Assembly (NCBI RefSeq): GCF_004118975.1
Contig: NZ_CP035376.1
Coordinates: 558,001 to 622,000, forward strand
Source: Luteimonas sp. YGD11-2
GTDB taxonomy: Bacteria; Pseudomonadota; Gammaproteobacteria; Xanthomonadales; Xanthomonadaceae
Length of the DNA stretch: 64,000 nucleotides
Direction of reading: 5' to 3'
Part shown: piece by piece, positions 8,191 through 18,344 of the stretch
Numbering within the stretch: position 1 is the first letter of the stretch
Layout: each line of letters opens with the position of its first letter
Notes under the pieces: generated by a model
What the model was told of the DNA's origin: nothing
The model's database searches: none
What the model saw: only the letters and a program-made list of their open reading frames with translations
Translations under genes and position numbers: made by a program

Positions 8191-9483
8191 ATGGCAAGGG
8201 CATTCGAAGGACCACAGACGACGCGCACATCGGCCAGGCTCGACAGTGGCCAGGGCATGTACACCCATGCCACGGCCGGCCGGGGCGGGGGTGCCGTGGT
8301 TTCCCAGCCCGCGCCACGTGCCGCCCCCGACCGGGGCCGGAATTTCCCGTTGATGGTGCACTGCCACCTGCGCTGGGATTTCGTGTGGCAGCGGCCGCAG
8401 CAGCTGTTCTCACGGCTGGCCGCACACCACGCGGTGCTGTTCGTCGAGGATCCGATGCCCGGCGAGGGCGACGCCCATCTGGACGTCAGCGAGCCCTATG
8501 CCAACGTGGTGCGGCTGGTGCCGCGCCTGCCCCACGACGCACCCGCCGATACCGATGCGCAGTGGCGGTTGCTGCTGCCGCTGATCGAGCAGGCGCTGCA
8601 GCGCCATCCGTTGCTGGCCGGCCGTTTCGCCAACCCCGTGCAGTGGTTCTATTCGCCGATGAGCGCGCCGGTGCTGCTGGGCCGCTTTGGCGCGCGCGGC
8701 ACCGTGTACGACTGCATGGACGAACTCGCGAACTTCCGCTTCGCGCCGCCCGACATCGCCGCACGCGAGCGCTATCTGCTGTCGCGCGCGGACATTGTGT
8801 TCACCGGCGGTTACCAGCTGTACGAAGCCAAGGCGCGCCACCACCCCACCGTGTACTTCCACGGCTGCGGCGTGGACGTGGGCCACTTCGGCCGCGCGCG
8901 GCTTGCCTCCACGCAGGTGCCGGATGCGGTCGCCGACCTGCCCGGACCGATCCTCGGCTACGTGGGCGTCATCGACGAGCGGCTGGACTATCCGCTGATC
9001 GAGGCGCTGGCGCGCCGTTACCCGCAGGCCTCGGTGGTCCTGGCCGGGCCGCTTGCGAAGGTGGAACGGGCCGACCTGCCGGACCTGCCGAATATCCACT
9101 GGCTCGGGCAGCAGCCGTACGACGCGCTGCCAGCGCTGGTGAAGGGCTTCGATGTCTGCCTGATGCCGTTCGCGCTCAATGACGCCACCCGCTACATCAA
9201 CCCGACCAAGACGCTCGAATACATGGCCACCGGCAAGCCGGTGGTGTCGACCGCGGTGGCCGACGTGGTGCGCAACTTCACCCCGGTGGTCGATGTGGCC
9301 TGGTCCACCGACGAATTCCTCGATGCGGTGGCGCGCGCCATCGACGGCGCCGATCCTGCGCTGCTGCGCGAAGGCATCGCCCGGGCGATGGATGCCTCGT
9401 GGGATTCCACGGTGGCGACCATGCGCTCGGAGTTGCTTGGCGCGGTCATGCCGGTGCGTGCGGTGCGGGCGGGCGAACCATGA
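8191..9483 (+). CDS. Glycosyltransferase (GT-B fold, GT4-like; TuaH-type)
   Basis: A cytoplasmic 430-residue glycosyltransferase with a WQRPQQ motif at residues 66-71, typical of a family paired with sugar-nucleotide genes. The C-terminal donor-binding region carries NPTKTLEYMATGKPVVSTA, as in retaining GT-B enzymes. The first 50 residues are low-complexity (Gly/Ala/Arg) and precede the first Rossmann half. Start at 8191 is supported by AGGAG nine bases upstream. Its stop overlaps the next ATG (ATGA), so it is translationally coupled to the UDP-galactopyranose mutase. Donor and acceptor are unknown; galactofuranose transfer is inferred from context only. Confidence 0.88.
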   Translation: MARAFEGPQTTRTSARLDSGQGMYTHATAGRGGGAVVSQPAPRAAPDRGRNFPLMVHCHLRWDFVWQRPQQLFSRLAAHHAVLFVEDPMPGEGDAHLDVSEPYANVVRLVPRLPHDAPADTDAQWRLLLPLIEQALQRHPLLAGRFANPVQWFYSPMSAPVLLGRFGARGTVYDCMDELANFRFAPPDIAARERYLLSRADIVFTGGYQLYEAKARHHPTVYFHGCGVDVGHFGRARLASTQVPDAVADLPGPILGYVGVIDERLDYPLIEALARRYPQASVVLAGPLAKVERADLPDLPNIHWLGQQPYDALPALVKGFDVCLMPFALNDATRYINPTKTLEYMATGKPVVSTAVADVVRNFTPVVDVAWSTDEFLDAVARAIDGADPALLREGIARAMDASWDSTVATMRSELLGAVMPVRAVRAGEP

Positions 9484-10628
9484 GAACCGACGTCCTGGTC
9501 GTCGGTGCCGGCTTCTCGGGTGCGGTGGTCGCACGGCAGCTCGCCGAGCGCGGGCTGCAGGTGCTGGTGATCGACCGCCGTGACCACATCGGCGGCAACG
9601 CGCACGACCGCACCGACGCGCATGGCGTGCTGGTGCATCCCTACGGGCCGCACATCTTCCACACCAACAGCGCGCGCATCTTCGAGTACCTCTCGCAGTT
9701 CACCGGCTGGCGCCCGTACGAGCATCGCGTGCTGGCCAGCGTGGACGGCAGGCTGGTGCCGCTGCCGATCAACGTCGACACGGTCAACCGGCTGTATGGG
9801 CTGTCGCTGGACGAGGACACCATCCAGGCGTTCTTCGACGACGTGCGCGAACCGCGCGACCCGATCCGCACCAGCGAGGACGTGGTGGTGAACGCGGTCG
9901 GGCGCGACCTCTACGAGAAATTCTTCCGCGGCTACACGCGCAAGCAGTGGGGGCTGGATCCATCGGAGCTCGCCGCATCGGTGGCTGCACGCATCCCCAC
10001 GCGCACCAACCGCGACGACCGCTATTTCACCGATACCTACCAGGCAATGCCGGTGGACGGCTACACGCGGATGTTCGAACGCATCCTCGACCACGCCAAC
10101 ATCCGCGTGGAAACCGGAGTGGACTTCTTCGCCGAACGCGAGCGGTTCAATGCGCGGCACCTGGTCTATACCGGCCCGGTGGATGCGTACTACCAGCATC
10201 GCTTCGGTGCGCTGCCCTACCGCTCGCTGCGCTTCGAGCACGAGCATCTGGCGGCCACGCAGCGTTACCAGGAGGTCGGTACGGTCAACTATCCCAACGA
10301 CCATGCCTACACGCGCATCACCGAGTTCAAGCACCTCACCGGCCAGGAGCACGCGGGCACCTCGATCGTGCGCGAGTATCCGCAGGCCGAGGGCGAACCC
10401 TACTACCCGGTGCCGCGGCCCGAGAACGAGCAGCTGTTCAAGCGGTACGAGGCGCTGGCCATGGCCGAACGCGACGTCACCTTCGTCGGGCGGCTGGCGC
10501 AGTACCGCTACTACAACATGGACCAGTGCGTGGGCGCGGCGCTGAAGGCCGCGCAGTACGTCGAGGAGAAGATGGGCCTCGCCACGCACGCCGCGGCACC
10601 GCCGGCGGTCCCGGCGGCGACGGCCTGA
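9480..10628 (+). CDS. glf: UDP-galactopyranose mutase
   Basis: Flavoenzyme interconverting UDP-galactopyranose and UDP-galactofuranose, the donor for galactofuranose polymers. The 382-residue protein opens with a FAD dinucleotide-binding motif (VVGAGFSGAV) and has the family's HIGGNAHD, YGPHIFHTN and RGYTRKQWG segments and the late GRLAQYRYYNMD region. The length is typical. Start overlaps the glycosyltransferase stop by ATGA, and only 4 bases separate its stop from the next gene, so the three form one operon. The presence of glf is the best clue that this cluster builds a Galf-containing cell-surface glycan. Confidence 0.95.
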   Translation: MRTDVLVVGAGFSGAVVARQLAERGLQVLVIDRRDHIGGNAHDRTDAHGVLVHPYGPHIFHTNSARIFEYLSQFTGWRPYEHRVLASVDGRLVPLPINVDTVNRLYGLSLDEDTIQAFFDDVREPRDPIRTSEDVVVNAVGRDLYEKFFRGYTRKQWGLDPSELAASVAARIPTRTNRDDRYFTDTYQAMPVDGYTRMFERILDHANIRVETGVDFFAERERFNARHLVYTGPVDAYYQHRFGALPYRSLRFEHEHLAATQRYQEVGTVNYPNDHAYTRITEFKHLTGQEHAGTSIVREYPQAEGEPYYPVPRPENEQLFKRYEALAMAERDVTFVGRLAQYRYYNMDQCVGAALKAAQYVEEKMGLATHAAAPPAVPAATA

Positions 10629-10632
10629 CGCC

Positions 10633-12810
10633 ATGCCGCGCCCCCCCGCCGCGGGGACGTGCGGCATCGCCCTGTGGGGCGGCGTGGAATGCACCATCAA
10701 CCGCGTGGGCGATGCCTGGTTCAGCCAGCTGCAGCGCAATGGACATCTGCTGCGACCGGACGACCTCGACGCGTTCGCGGCGCTGGGTCTGAGCGCGCTG
10801 CGCCAACCGGTGCTGTGGGAACAGGTGGCGCCGGACGGGCTCGCAGGCGCGGACTGGTCCTGGCCCGACGCCTGCCTGGCGCGGTTGCGTGCGCTCGGGG
10901 TGGCGCCGATCGTCGGCCTGGTGCACCACGGCGCCGGGCCGGTGGAAACCAGCCTGGTCGACCCGGAATTCGCAACGAAGTTCGCGGCGTATGCCACGGC
11001 CGTTGCGCAGCGTTATCCCTGGGTACGCGACTGGACCCCGGTCAACGAACCGTTGACCACCGCGCGCTTCAGCGGGCTGTACGGCTGCTGGGCGCCGCAT
11101 GGCCGGGATCCTGCCGTGTTCTGGCAGGTGCTGCGCAACGAATGCCGCGGCACGGTGCTGGCGATGCGCGCGATCCGTGCGGTGCGCGCCGATGCGCGGC
11201 TGGTGCAGACCGACGACCTCGGCCGCACCTGGGCGGTGCCCGCGCTGGCCTACCAGGCCGGGTTCAACAACCACCTGCGCTGGCTGGCGTGGGACCTGCT
11301 GTGCGGCCGTGTCGACTCCGCGCACCCGGTGTACGGCTGGTTGCGCAACGACTGCCGTGCCAGCGCGGAGGACATCGCCTGGTTCGCGGACAACCCGTGT
11401 CCGCCCGACATCCTCGGGACCAACCATTACGTCACCAGCGAACGTTTCCTCGACGACGATATCGACCGCTATCCCTCCGCGCTGCATGGCGGCAATGGCC
11501 GGCATCGCTACGTCGACGTGGAAGCGGTGCGCATGCTGGACCCGCCGCCGCCCGGTATCGAGGCGTTGCTGCAGGAGGCGTGGGATCGCTACCGGATCCC
11601 GATCGCGATCACCGAGGTGCACCTCGGCGGGCATCGCGAGGAACAGCTCCGCTGGCTCGACGGCATCTGGCAGGGCGCCTGCCGCGCGCGCGAGGCGGGC
11701 GTCGACCTGCGCGCGATCACGCTGTGGGCGCTGCTGGGCAGCCACGACTGGGACTGCCTGCTGACCGAGTGCCGCGGCTATTACGAAAGCGGGGTGTTCG
11801 ACGTGCGCGGCGGCACTCCGCGGCCCACCGCGCTGGCGCGCATGGCCGCCCAGCTCGCCCATGGCGAAGCGCCCTCGCATCCGGTGCTGGCCTCGCCGGG
11901 CTGGTGGCAGCGGCCGTCGCGGATGCTGCACCCGGAGTCGCGCGGTGAAGACGGGCCCAGCCCCGTGCAGGCACGGCCGATCCTGATCACCGGCGCCACC
12001 GGCACGCTGGGCGGCGCGTTCGCGCGGATCTGCCGGCAGCGCGGGCTGGCCTGCCGCGTGCTGACCCGCGCGGAACTCGATATCGCCGATCCGGATTCGG
12101 TAAGCCGCGCGCTCGACGATTGCCAACCCTGGGCGATCATCAATGCCGCGGGCTATGTGCGCGTCGATGACGCCGAACGCGACCACGAACGCTGCTTCCG
12201 CGAGAACGCGGACGGGCCGGCGACGCTTGCACGCGCCTGCGCCCGCGATGGCGTCGCGCTGGTGACCTTCTCCAGCGACCTGGTCTTCGACGGCCGCCAG
12301 GACGCCCCCTATGTCGAGAACGACGCGGTGGCGCCGCTCAACGTCTACGGCCACAGCAAGGCACGCGGCGAGGGGCTGGTGCTCGACCATCATCCGGATG
12401 CGCTCGTGGTGCGCACCAGCGCGTTCTTCGGCCCATGGGACCAGTACAACTTCGTCTGCCTGCTGCTGCGCGCGCTGCGCGCGGGCCTGCCATTCGAGGC
12501 CGCCAGCGACGTCACCATCTCGCCGACCTACGTGCCCGACCTCGTGCATGCCTGCCTCGACCTGCTGGTGGATGGCGAAGCCGGCATCTGGCATCTCACC
12601 AATGGCGAGCCGGTGACCTGGCTCGAACTCGCACACCGCGCAGCGCAGGCCGCCGCGACCGACCCGCGCGGCGTCTGCGGGCGGATGGCGGCGGAGTTCG
12701 GCTGGCTGGCGGCGCGGCCGGCCTACAGCGCGCTGGGCAGCCGGCGTGCACTGGTCATGCCGGCGCTCGACGATGCGCTGGCACGCTGCGTGCGCGATCG
12801 GGTGGACTGA
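10633..12810 (+). CDS. Fusion protein: family 1 glycoside hydrolase-like domain plus RmlD-type sugar-nucleotide reductase
   Basis: A 725-residue two-domain protein. Residues 1 to about 420 resemble GH1 enzymes: the acid/base glutamate is in WTPVNEP (E139) and the candidate nucleophile in ITEVHLGG (E328). Residues from about 449 form an extended SDR domain of the dTDP-4-dehydrorhamnose reductase type, with ITGATGTLGG for nucleotide binding, FSSDLVFDG, and Y572-x3-K576 (YGHSK). No signal peptide is seen, so it is likely cytoplasmic. Whether the GH1 half hydrolyses or transfers sugar is unknown. It ends the glycosyltransferase-glf operon. Fusions of this kind are known in databases, but I know of no defined function. 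Confidence 0.85.
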   Translation: MPRPPAAGTCGIALWGGVECTINRVGDAWFSQLQRNGHLLRPDDLDAFAALGLSALRQPVLWEQVAPDGLAGADWSWPDACLARLRALGVAPIVGLVHHGAGPVETSLVDPEFATKFAAYATAVAQRYPWVRDWTPVNEPLTTARFSGLYGCWAPHGRDPAVFWQVLRNECRGTVLAMRAIRAVRADARLVQTDDLGRTWAVPALAYQAGFNNHLRWLAWDLLCGRVDSAHPVYGWLRNDCRASAEDIAWFADNPCPPDILGTNHYVTSERFLDDDIDRYPSALHGGNGRHRYVDVEAVRMLDPPPPGIEALLQEAWDRYRIPIAITEVHLGGHREEQLRWLDGIWQGACRAREAGVDLRAITLWALLGSHDWDCLLTECRGYYESGVFDVRGGTPRPTALARMAAQLAHGEAPSHPVLASPGWWQRPSRMLHPESRGEDGPSPVQARPILITGATGTLGGAFARICRQRGLACRVLTRAELDIADPDSVSRALDDCQPWAIINAAGYVRVDDAERDHERCFRENADGPATLARACARDGVALVTFSSDLVFDGRQDAPYVENDAVAPLNVYGHSKARGEGLVLDHHPDALVVRTSAFFGPWDQYNFVCLLLRALRAGLPFEAASDVTISPTYVPDLVHACLDLLVDGEAGIWHLTNGEPVTWLELAHRAAQAAATDPRGVCGRMAAEFGWLAARPAYSALGSRRALVMPALDDALARCVRDRVD

Positions 12811-13030
12811 GCCGACCCTCCGGCGCTCGCACCTTGCGCGCACGCCCCGCCGCGTTCAACAGCCCCGCCCGACCTGTGCCGCCGCCACGCTGCTGCCGCG
12901 GCGTTGGCGCTGGCCGCCCTTGCCGATACGTGCGCGACACCGGTGACTACCTGCGACCCACGGCGGTCACCCGCGATCGCACGATTGCACTGACCGGTGG
13001 CGCGAGCCCCCCGACGGGCACGCCGCGGCT

Positions 13031-13318
13031 TCAGCCTGGAGACCCGTCGGAGCCGCGTGCCTCGATGATCCGCCCGTGCCCGTCGATCACCGCGCGGAAG
13101 CGGCGCCCGCCGAAATAGAAGGTGGCGCGCAACAGGCCTGCATCCTCGCCGATTCCGCGTTCGCACAGCACGGCGACCTTGCGGTCCTCCATCAGCTGGC
13201 GGAAGAGGTCGACATCGAGGCCGAGGCCGGCAGCCACCTGCACACCATCCACTTCCACTTCCACGGCCGCGGCGGGCGCGTCGCCGGGGTCGGTCAGCTG
13301 CAGCGGGATCGGGACCAT
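13031..13318 (-). CDS. Conserved hypothetical protein, 95 residues
   Basis: I do not recognise a function. The protein is soluble, acidic and has a regular hydrophobic pattern (AAAVEVEVDGVQVAAGLGL, LLRATFYFGGRRFRAVIDG) suggesting a small beta-rich fold. It lacks membrane segments, a signal peptide and cysteine pairs. Codon usage fits neighbouring genes, which argues for a real gene. No clear ribosome binding site precedes the ATG at 13318, so the start is uncertain. It is transcribed toward the sugar operon; the 220 bases between them contain no other gene. Confidence 0.6.
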   Translation of the reverse strand: MVPIPLQLTDPGDAPAAAVEVEVDGVQVAAGLGLDVDLFRQLMEDRKVAVLCERGIGEDAGLLRATFYFGGRRFRAVIDGHGRIIEARGSDGSPG

Positions 13319-13373
13319 GCCGCGATGATCGGCGGCACCGCGGCGTCAGGCCTTGACCGTGGTCAACCGGAGC

Positions 13374-13622
13374 TCACCAGCGGCTGCGTTTCATGCCGGC
13401 CGGCATCGTGCCCGGCGGCAGCTTGCGCGTCGACACCGCGACGATGGCGGCGGCCGAAAGCAGCGTGCTGGCCACCAGCCCGGTCACCGCAAGCAGTCCC
13501 TGCGTCGAGATACTGACCCGCGCCTTCAGTGAGGCGGGACCAAGTCGCGCGCGTAATGCGGCGGTGTGCATCGGCGACAGGTCGCGTGACTCCGGATCGG
13601 TGCGGCGCTCGTGTTCGGTCAT
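13374..13622 (-). CDS. Small single-pass membrane protein, hypothetical
   Basis: An 82-residue protein with a charged N-terminal half (MTEHERRTDPESRD) and one hydrophobic helix (GLLAVTGLVASTLLSAAAI), followed by a short basic tail ending KRSRW. I recognise no family. The start at 13622 is the best of several in-frame codons, but it has only a weak upstream GAG. It lies 55 bases upstream of the 95-residue hypothetical on the same strand and may share a transcript with it. It could be a chance open frame; the hydrophobic helix is the main support. Confidence 0.4.
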   Translation of the reverse strand: MTEHERRTDPESRDLSPMHTAALRARLGPASLKARVSISTQGLLAVTGLVASTLLSAAAIVAVSTRKLPPGTMPAGMKRSRW

Positions 13623-13891
13623 GCGCGTGTCTCGCGTGCGGCGGGCCAGCGTGGCCGCGGTCGGGTGAAGGCCGTGCCGTGGGATGTCCGAGGGGTTGGA
13701 CGACGCGGCAAACCCGCAGAGACGCATGCGTCCGGATCCGGAAGAAATGAATGCGCACGCTGCAGGCGTGCCGGGACTTCGCGGCCGGATTTCATGCGTT
13801 CCGGCTGTCCGCCCGTTGTGCGCTCACTGATCGCATCCGCTTGTGCGGATGGTTGCCGCGGCCGCCGCGGAGCCGGCGCAATGGACATTCG

Positions 13892-16800
13892 ATGATGAGC
13901 GAGCAGGACAACCCGACCCCCGCCACCGAGGCATCCCCCCTCGCGTCCGCCCCGTTCCCGGTGATCGGGATCGGCGCGTCCGCCGGCGGGATCGTCGCCG
14001 TGCGCCACTTCCTCGGGCAGATGCCGGCGCGCAGTGGCATGGCGTTCGTGGTCACCCTGCACCTGTCGCCGAAGCACGAGAGCAGCGCCGACGCGGTGCT
14101 GCAGCAGGTCACGCGCATGCCGGTGCACCAGGTCTCGTCGACCACGTTGATCGAACCCGACCACGTCTATGTGATCTCGCCGCGCCACGACCTGCAGATC
14201 GTCGACGGCTACCTGCGGGTAAAGCCCGCCAAACGCCCCCGCGGCGCGCACGTGGCGATCGACCTGTTCTTCCGCACCCTGGCCGATGCGCGTCGCGACC
14301 GCGCGGTGGGCATCGTGCTGTCGGGCACGGGCCCGGACGGCAGCCTGGGGCTTGCACGGATCAAGGAGCAGGGCGGGGTGACCTTCGCGCAGCTGCCCGA
14401 GGACAGCGAATACGCGGAGATGCCGGCCAACGCCATCGCCACCGGCAAGGTGGACTTCGTGCTACCGGTCGGTGACATGCCGCAGAAGCTGGTCGAGCTG
14501 TGGAGCAACGCGCGGCAGATCGCGTTGCCGCCCGACAACTCGCTGCCGGTAAAGCCCGACACCACGGCGGAGGCCGAGCAGGCGCTGCACGAGATCCTGA
14601 AGCTCCTGGCCTCGCGCTCCGGCCATGACTTCCGCCATTACAAGCGCGCCACCGTATTGCGGCGGATCGAGCGGCGCCTGCAGGTCAACGTGCTGAAGGA
14701 CCTGCCCGCCTACCGCGATTTCCTGCGCGACAACCCCAAGGAGACCGCTGCGCTGCTCGACGACATGCTGATCAGCGTGACCAACTTCTTCCGCGACCGC
14801 GCCGCTTTCGAGGCGCTCGAGCGCGAGGTGATCCCGCAGCTGTTCGAGGCGCGCGGCGGCGACGAGCCACTGCGGGTGTGGTCGGCGGGTTGCGCCACCG
14901 GCGAGGAGGCCTACTCGCTGGCGATGCTGCTGGCCGAGCACGCGGACGAGACCGGCGCCAGTGGCAACTTCCAGGTCTTCGCCAGCGATATCGACGAGTC
15001 GGCGATCGCGACCGCCCGCGCCGCCCGCTATCCGGAAAGCATCGTCGCCGATGTCCCGCCCAGCCTGATGCGGCGCTACTTCGTGCGTGACCACGACCGG
15101 GTGCGCATCAGCAAGCCGATCCGCGACCGGGTGCTGTTCGCGGTGCACAACCTGCTGCGCGACCCGCCGTTCTCGCGCCTGGACATGGTGTCGTGCCGCA
15201 ACCTGCTCATCTACCTCGACCGCAGCATCCAGGCGCGCGTGCTGGAAGTGATGTATTTCGCGCTACGGCCCGGCGGGATCCTGTTCCTGGGCAGCTCCGA
15301 ATCCGCCGATGTGGCCGAGTCCAGGTTCGAGCTGGTCGACAAGAAGCACCGGATCTACCGGGCGCGCGCCCTGTCGCAGTCGCAGGCGCAGCGCCAGCAT
15401 TTCTCGCTGCCGCTGGGTGCACCCGCCGACACCCGCCAGGCGGCGGGTGCGCAGGCGTCCGCCGCGCGCCCGGGCCGGGCGACGTCGGCGGAGATCCACC
15501 GGCGCGCACTCAGTCAGCACGGCCCGGCCAGCGTCGTGGTGGATCGTGAATACAACATCGTCCACATGTCCGAGGGCGTCGGGCGCTTCCTGTGGCATGC
15601 CGAGGGCGAGCCCTCGCGACGCCTGATGGCGCTGGTGAGGCCGGAACTGCGCCCGGAACTGCGCACCGCGATGTTCCGCGCGCTGCACACCGGGCAGAGC
15701 GTCGATGCCCGGCGGGTGGTGCTGGATTCCGAGGGCCGGCGCACCTACGTCAACCTGACCGCGCGTCCGTTCGAGGATCCCATCGGCGGCTCCGGCTTCG
15801 TGCTGGTGCTGTTCGCCGAGGTCGACGACACCCTCGGCCACAGCAGCAGCCAGGACGAGGGCGCGGGTCGCGACGAGGTGGTCCGCAAACCTGGAGGACG
15901 AACTGCAGCGCCACCGCGCGCAGCTGCAGACCACGGTGGAGCAGTCGGAGATCGCGGCGGAGGAGCTCAAGGCCTCCAACGAGGAGCTGTAGGCGATCAA
16001 CGAGGAACTGCGCTCGGCGACCGAGGAGCTGGAGACCAGCAAGGAGGAACTGCAGTCGCTCAACGAGGAACTCACCACCGTCAATCACGAGCTCAAGATC
16101 AAGGTCGACGAGACCAGCAAGGTCAACGACGACCTGCAGAACTTCATCTCGGCCACCGGCATCGCCACGGTGTTCGTCGACCCGGAGCTGCGCATCAAGC
16201 GCTACACCCCGCAGGCCGAGACGATCTTCAACATCATGCCGCGCGACGTCGGCCGCCGGCTGCTCGACATCACCCACAACCTCGACTATCCGCAGCTCGA
16301 GGGCGATGCGTCCGCCGCGTTCCGCGACCTCAAGCCGGTCGAGCGCGAGGTGCGCAGCAGCAACGGCTGCTACTACATGGTCCGCTCGCTGCCGTACCGC
16401 ACGGCGGAGAACCGCATCGACGGCGCGGTGATCACCTTCGTGGACATCACCTACCTGCGCAACGTCGAGGAGCAGGTCAACATCAGCGAACTGCAGCTGC
16501 AGAAGGCGGCGGCCGCCGCACTCGACCACGCCATCATCGTCGCCGACGAGCACGGCACGATCACCGCGCTCAATGCCGGTGCGGAGAAGATCTTCGGGCA
16601 CAGCACGGCGCAGGCCGTCGGGCAGCGACTGGACCTGCTGTTCACCCCCGAGGACGTCGCCGCCGGCACGCTGGCCGAGGAGATCCGCGTCGCCCGCGCC
16701 ACCGGCATCTGCGCCGAGGACCGCTGGCATCTCACCCGCGACGGGCAGCGCATCTACTGCACCGGCGCACTGTCGGCGCTGGAATTCGACGGCTCAGGGG

Positions 16801-18061
16801 GTTCGTCAAGATCGTGCAGGACCGCACCGTGGCGCATGCGGCCGAGGAACGCACCGGCGAACGCCTGCAATCGGCGATCGCACGCCGCACGGAAGTGGAG
16901 ACCGAGAACTCGATGAAGGATGACTTCATCGCGGTGATGTCGCACGAGCTCAAGAACCCGCTGAACCTCATCAGCGTGAGCGCGGAGATCATGGGGCGGA
17001 TGCCCGAGGTGCGCGAATCCGCGGCCTTCCAGCAACCGCTGGCCGCGATCCGGCGCGCGGTGCACGGGCAGACCAAGATCATCGACGACCTGCTCGACAT
17101 GTCGCGCCTGCGTACCGGCAAGCTCACGCTGAATCTCGCGCCGGTCGACCTCACCGGGCTGGTCGGGAACATCGTCGCGGTGGCGCGGGCGGATGTGTCC
17201 GCGTCATCGCTTTCGATCGAACTCGACGCCGACCCGCAGCCCGCGGTGGTGGAGGGCGATGCCACCCGCCTCGAACAGGTGGTCTGGAACCTGCTGACCA
17301 ACGCGATCAAGTTCACGTCGGAAGGCGGTCGGATCCATGTCGAGATCTCGGTGCTCGACGGCCAGGCGCGGCTCGTCGTCAGCGACACCGGCCAGGGCAT
17401 CGACCCGGCGTTCCTGCCCGGCATCTTCGACATGTTCGGGCAGGCGCCCGGGCGCTCATTGCGCGGGCGTTCCGGCCTCGGCATCGGGCTTGCGCTGGTG
17501 CGGCAGCTGGTGACGCGCCACGGCGGGCGGATCGCGGTGGCGTCCGATGGCCCGGGCCGGGGGACGACCTTCACCGTCTGGCTGCCTATGCTGGCCCTGG
17601 CGCAGCCCGCGGGACATGTCGTTGTAAAGCCGGCGGATGGCCGGCGGTTCCAGGACCTGCGCCTGCTGGTGGTGGAGGACGGCAAGGATGCGGCGCACTC
17701 GCTGGCCACGCTGCTGGAACTGGAAGGCGCGCAGGTGGAGATCGCCCACGATGGGCGTCGCGCACTGGAACTGCTGGAGCGCCAGCCCTTCGAGCTGGTG
17801 CTGTCGGATATCGGCATGCCGGAAATGGATGGCTACGAACTCGTCACCCGTATCCGCAGCAGCGACACGCTCAGGGACCTGCCGGTGGTTGCGCTCACCG
17901 GCTTCGACCGTCATACGGATATCGAGCGCGCCCAACAGGTCGGTTTCAACGACCACATCACCAAGCCCATCACCATGGACGAGCTGTTCCGCACGGTGGA
18001 GAAGCTGTGCGCGCGGGCGTCGCGGGCATCTTCGCCGCAGACGCAGTCCGGGACCGGATGA
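13892..18061 (+). pseudogene. CheB-CheR-PAS-histidine kinase-receiver hybrid, reading frame disrupted
   Basis: Domains in order: CheB methylesterase (catalytic S30 in GASAGG, a histidine in HLSPKHES, an aspartate in GTGPDG), CheR methyltransferase (RRIERRLQV, SAGCATGEEAYSLA), a coiled coil, PAS domains, HisKA (MSHELKNPLN), HATPase (DTGQGI, SGLGIGLALV) and a receiver (LVVEDGKDA, SDIGMPEMDGYE). One frame is open throughout, but residues from about 15890 to 16800 are Arg/Gly/His-rich nonsense; the genuine coiled-coil and PAS sequence lies in the +1 frame there. An extra A in AAA (15887-15889) and a compensating loss near the G run at 16797-16801 explain this. The true frame also has TAG at 15990. 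Sequencing error is possible. Start is ATG 13892 or 13895. Confidence 0.8.
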
Positions 18062-18067
18062 GGGATG

Positions 18068-18274
18068 TCAGAGGGTCGCGTCGTAGACCTTTGCGGATCC
18101 GGCATCTTCCTTGAGCAGGTCACGCATGCGCGCCACGCTGCCATGGCATTCCTGCAGGAACTCCGCTGCGGTTTCGGCGTCATCGGCGGCCAGCGCACGC
18201 TCGGCGACACACAGCGCGATGCCGGCCGTGTTCACCTCGTTGCACAGCGCATGCAGCCAGAGCGCCCTGTCCAT
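18068..18274 (-). CDS. Small helical hypothetical protein next to the hybrid kinase
   Basis: A 68-residue all-helical protein (MDRALWLHALCNEVNTAG..., AAEFLQECHGSVARMRDLL). Start at 18274 has a strong GGGAGG motif 4 bases upstream. I do not recognise a named family. Similar short helical proteins beside hybrid kinases exist in Xanthomonadaceae, and a role as a phosphotransfer or accessory protein is only a guess; the HALCNEV segment has a histidine in a helix. It is convergent with the kinase gene, with 6 bases between their stops. Confidence 0.65.
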   Translation of the reverse strand: MDRALWLHALCNEVNTAGIALCVAERALAADDAETAAEFLQECHGSVARMRDLLKEDAGSAKVYDATL

Positions 18275-18344
18275 GCCGCCTCCCACCCGGTAAGGGAACG
18301 CGAGCGTACGCCCGGGGCCGTGAGCCCGCCGTGGTAGCGGCCAC

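Noticed and set aside
12811..13030. Possible small RNA or gene between the sugar operon and the 95-residue hypothetical
   Set aside because: Only a long-looped CCGACGGG/CCCGTCGG pairing near 13012-13050; no promoter, no conserved motif seen.
15592..16431. Arg/Ser/Thr-rich open frame in the third frame of the kinase region
   Set aside because: The proper domain sequence is in a different frame; this one has no family similarity.
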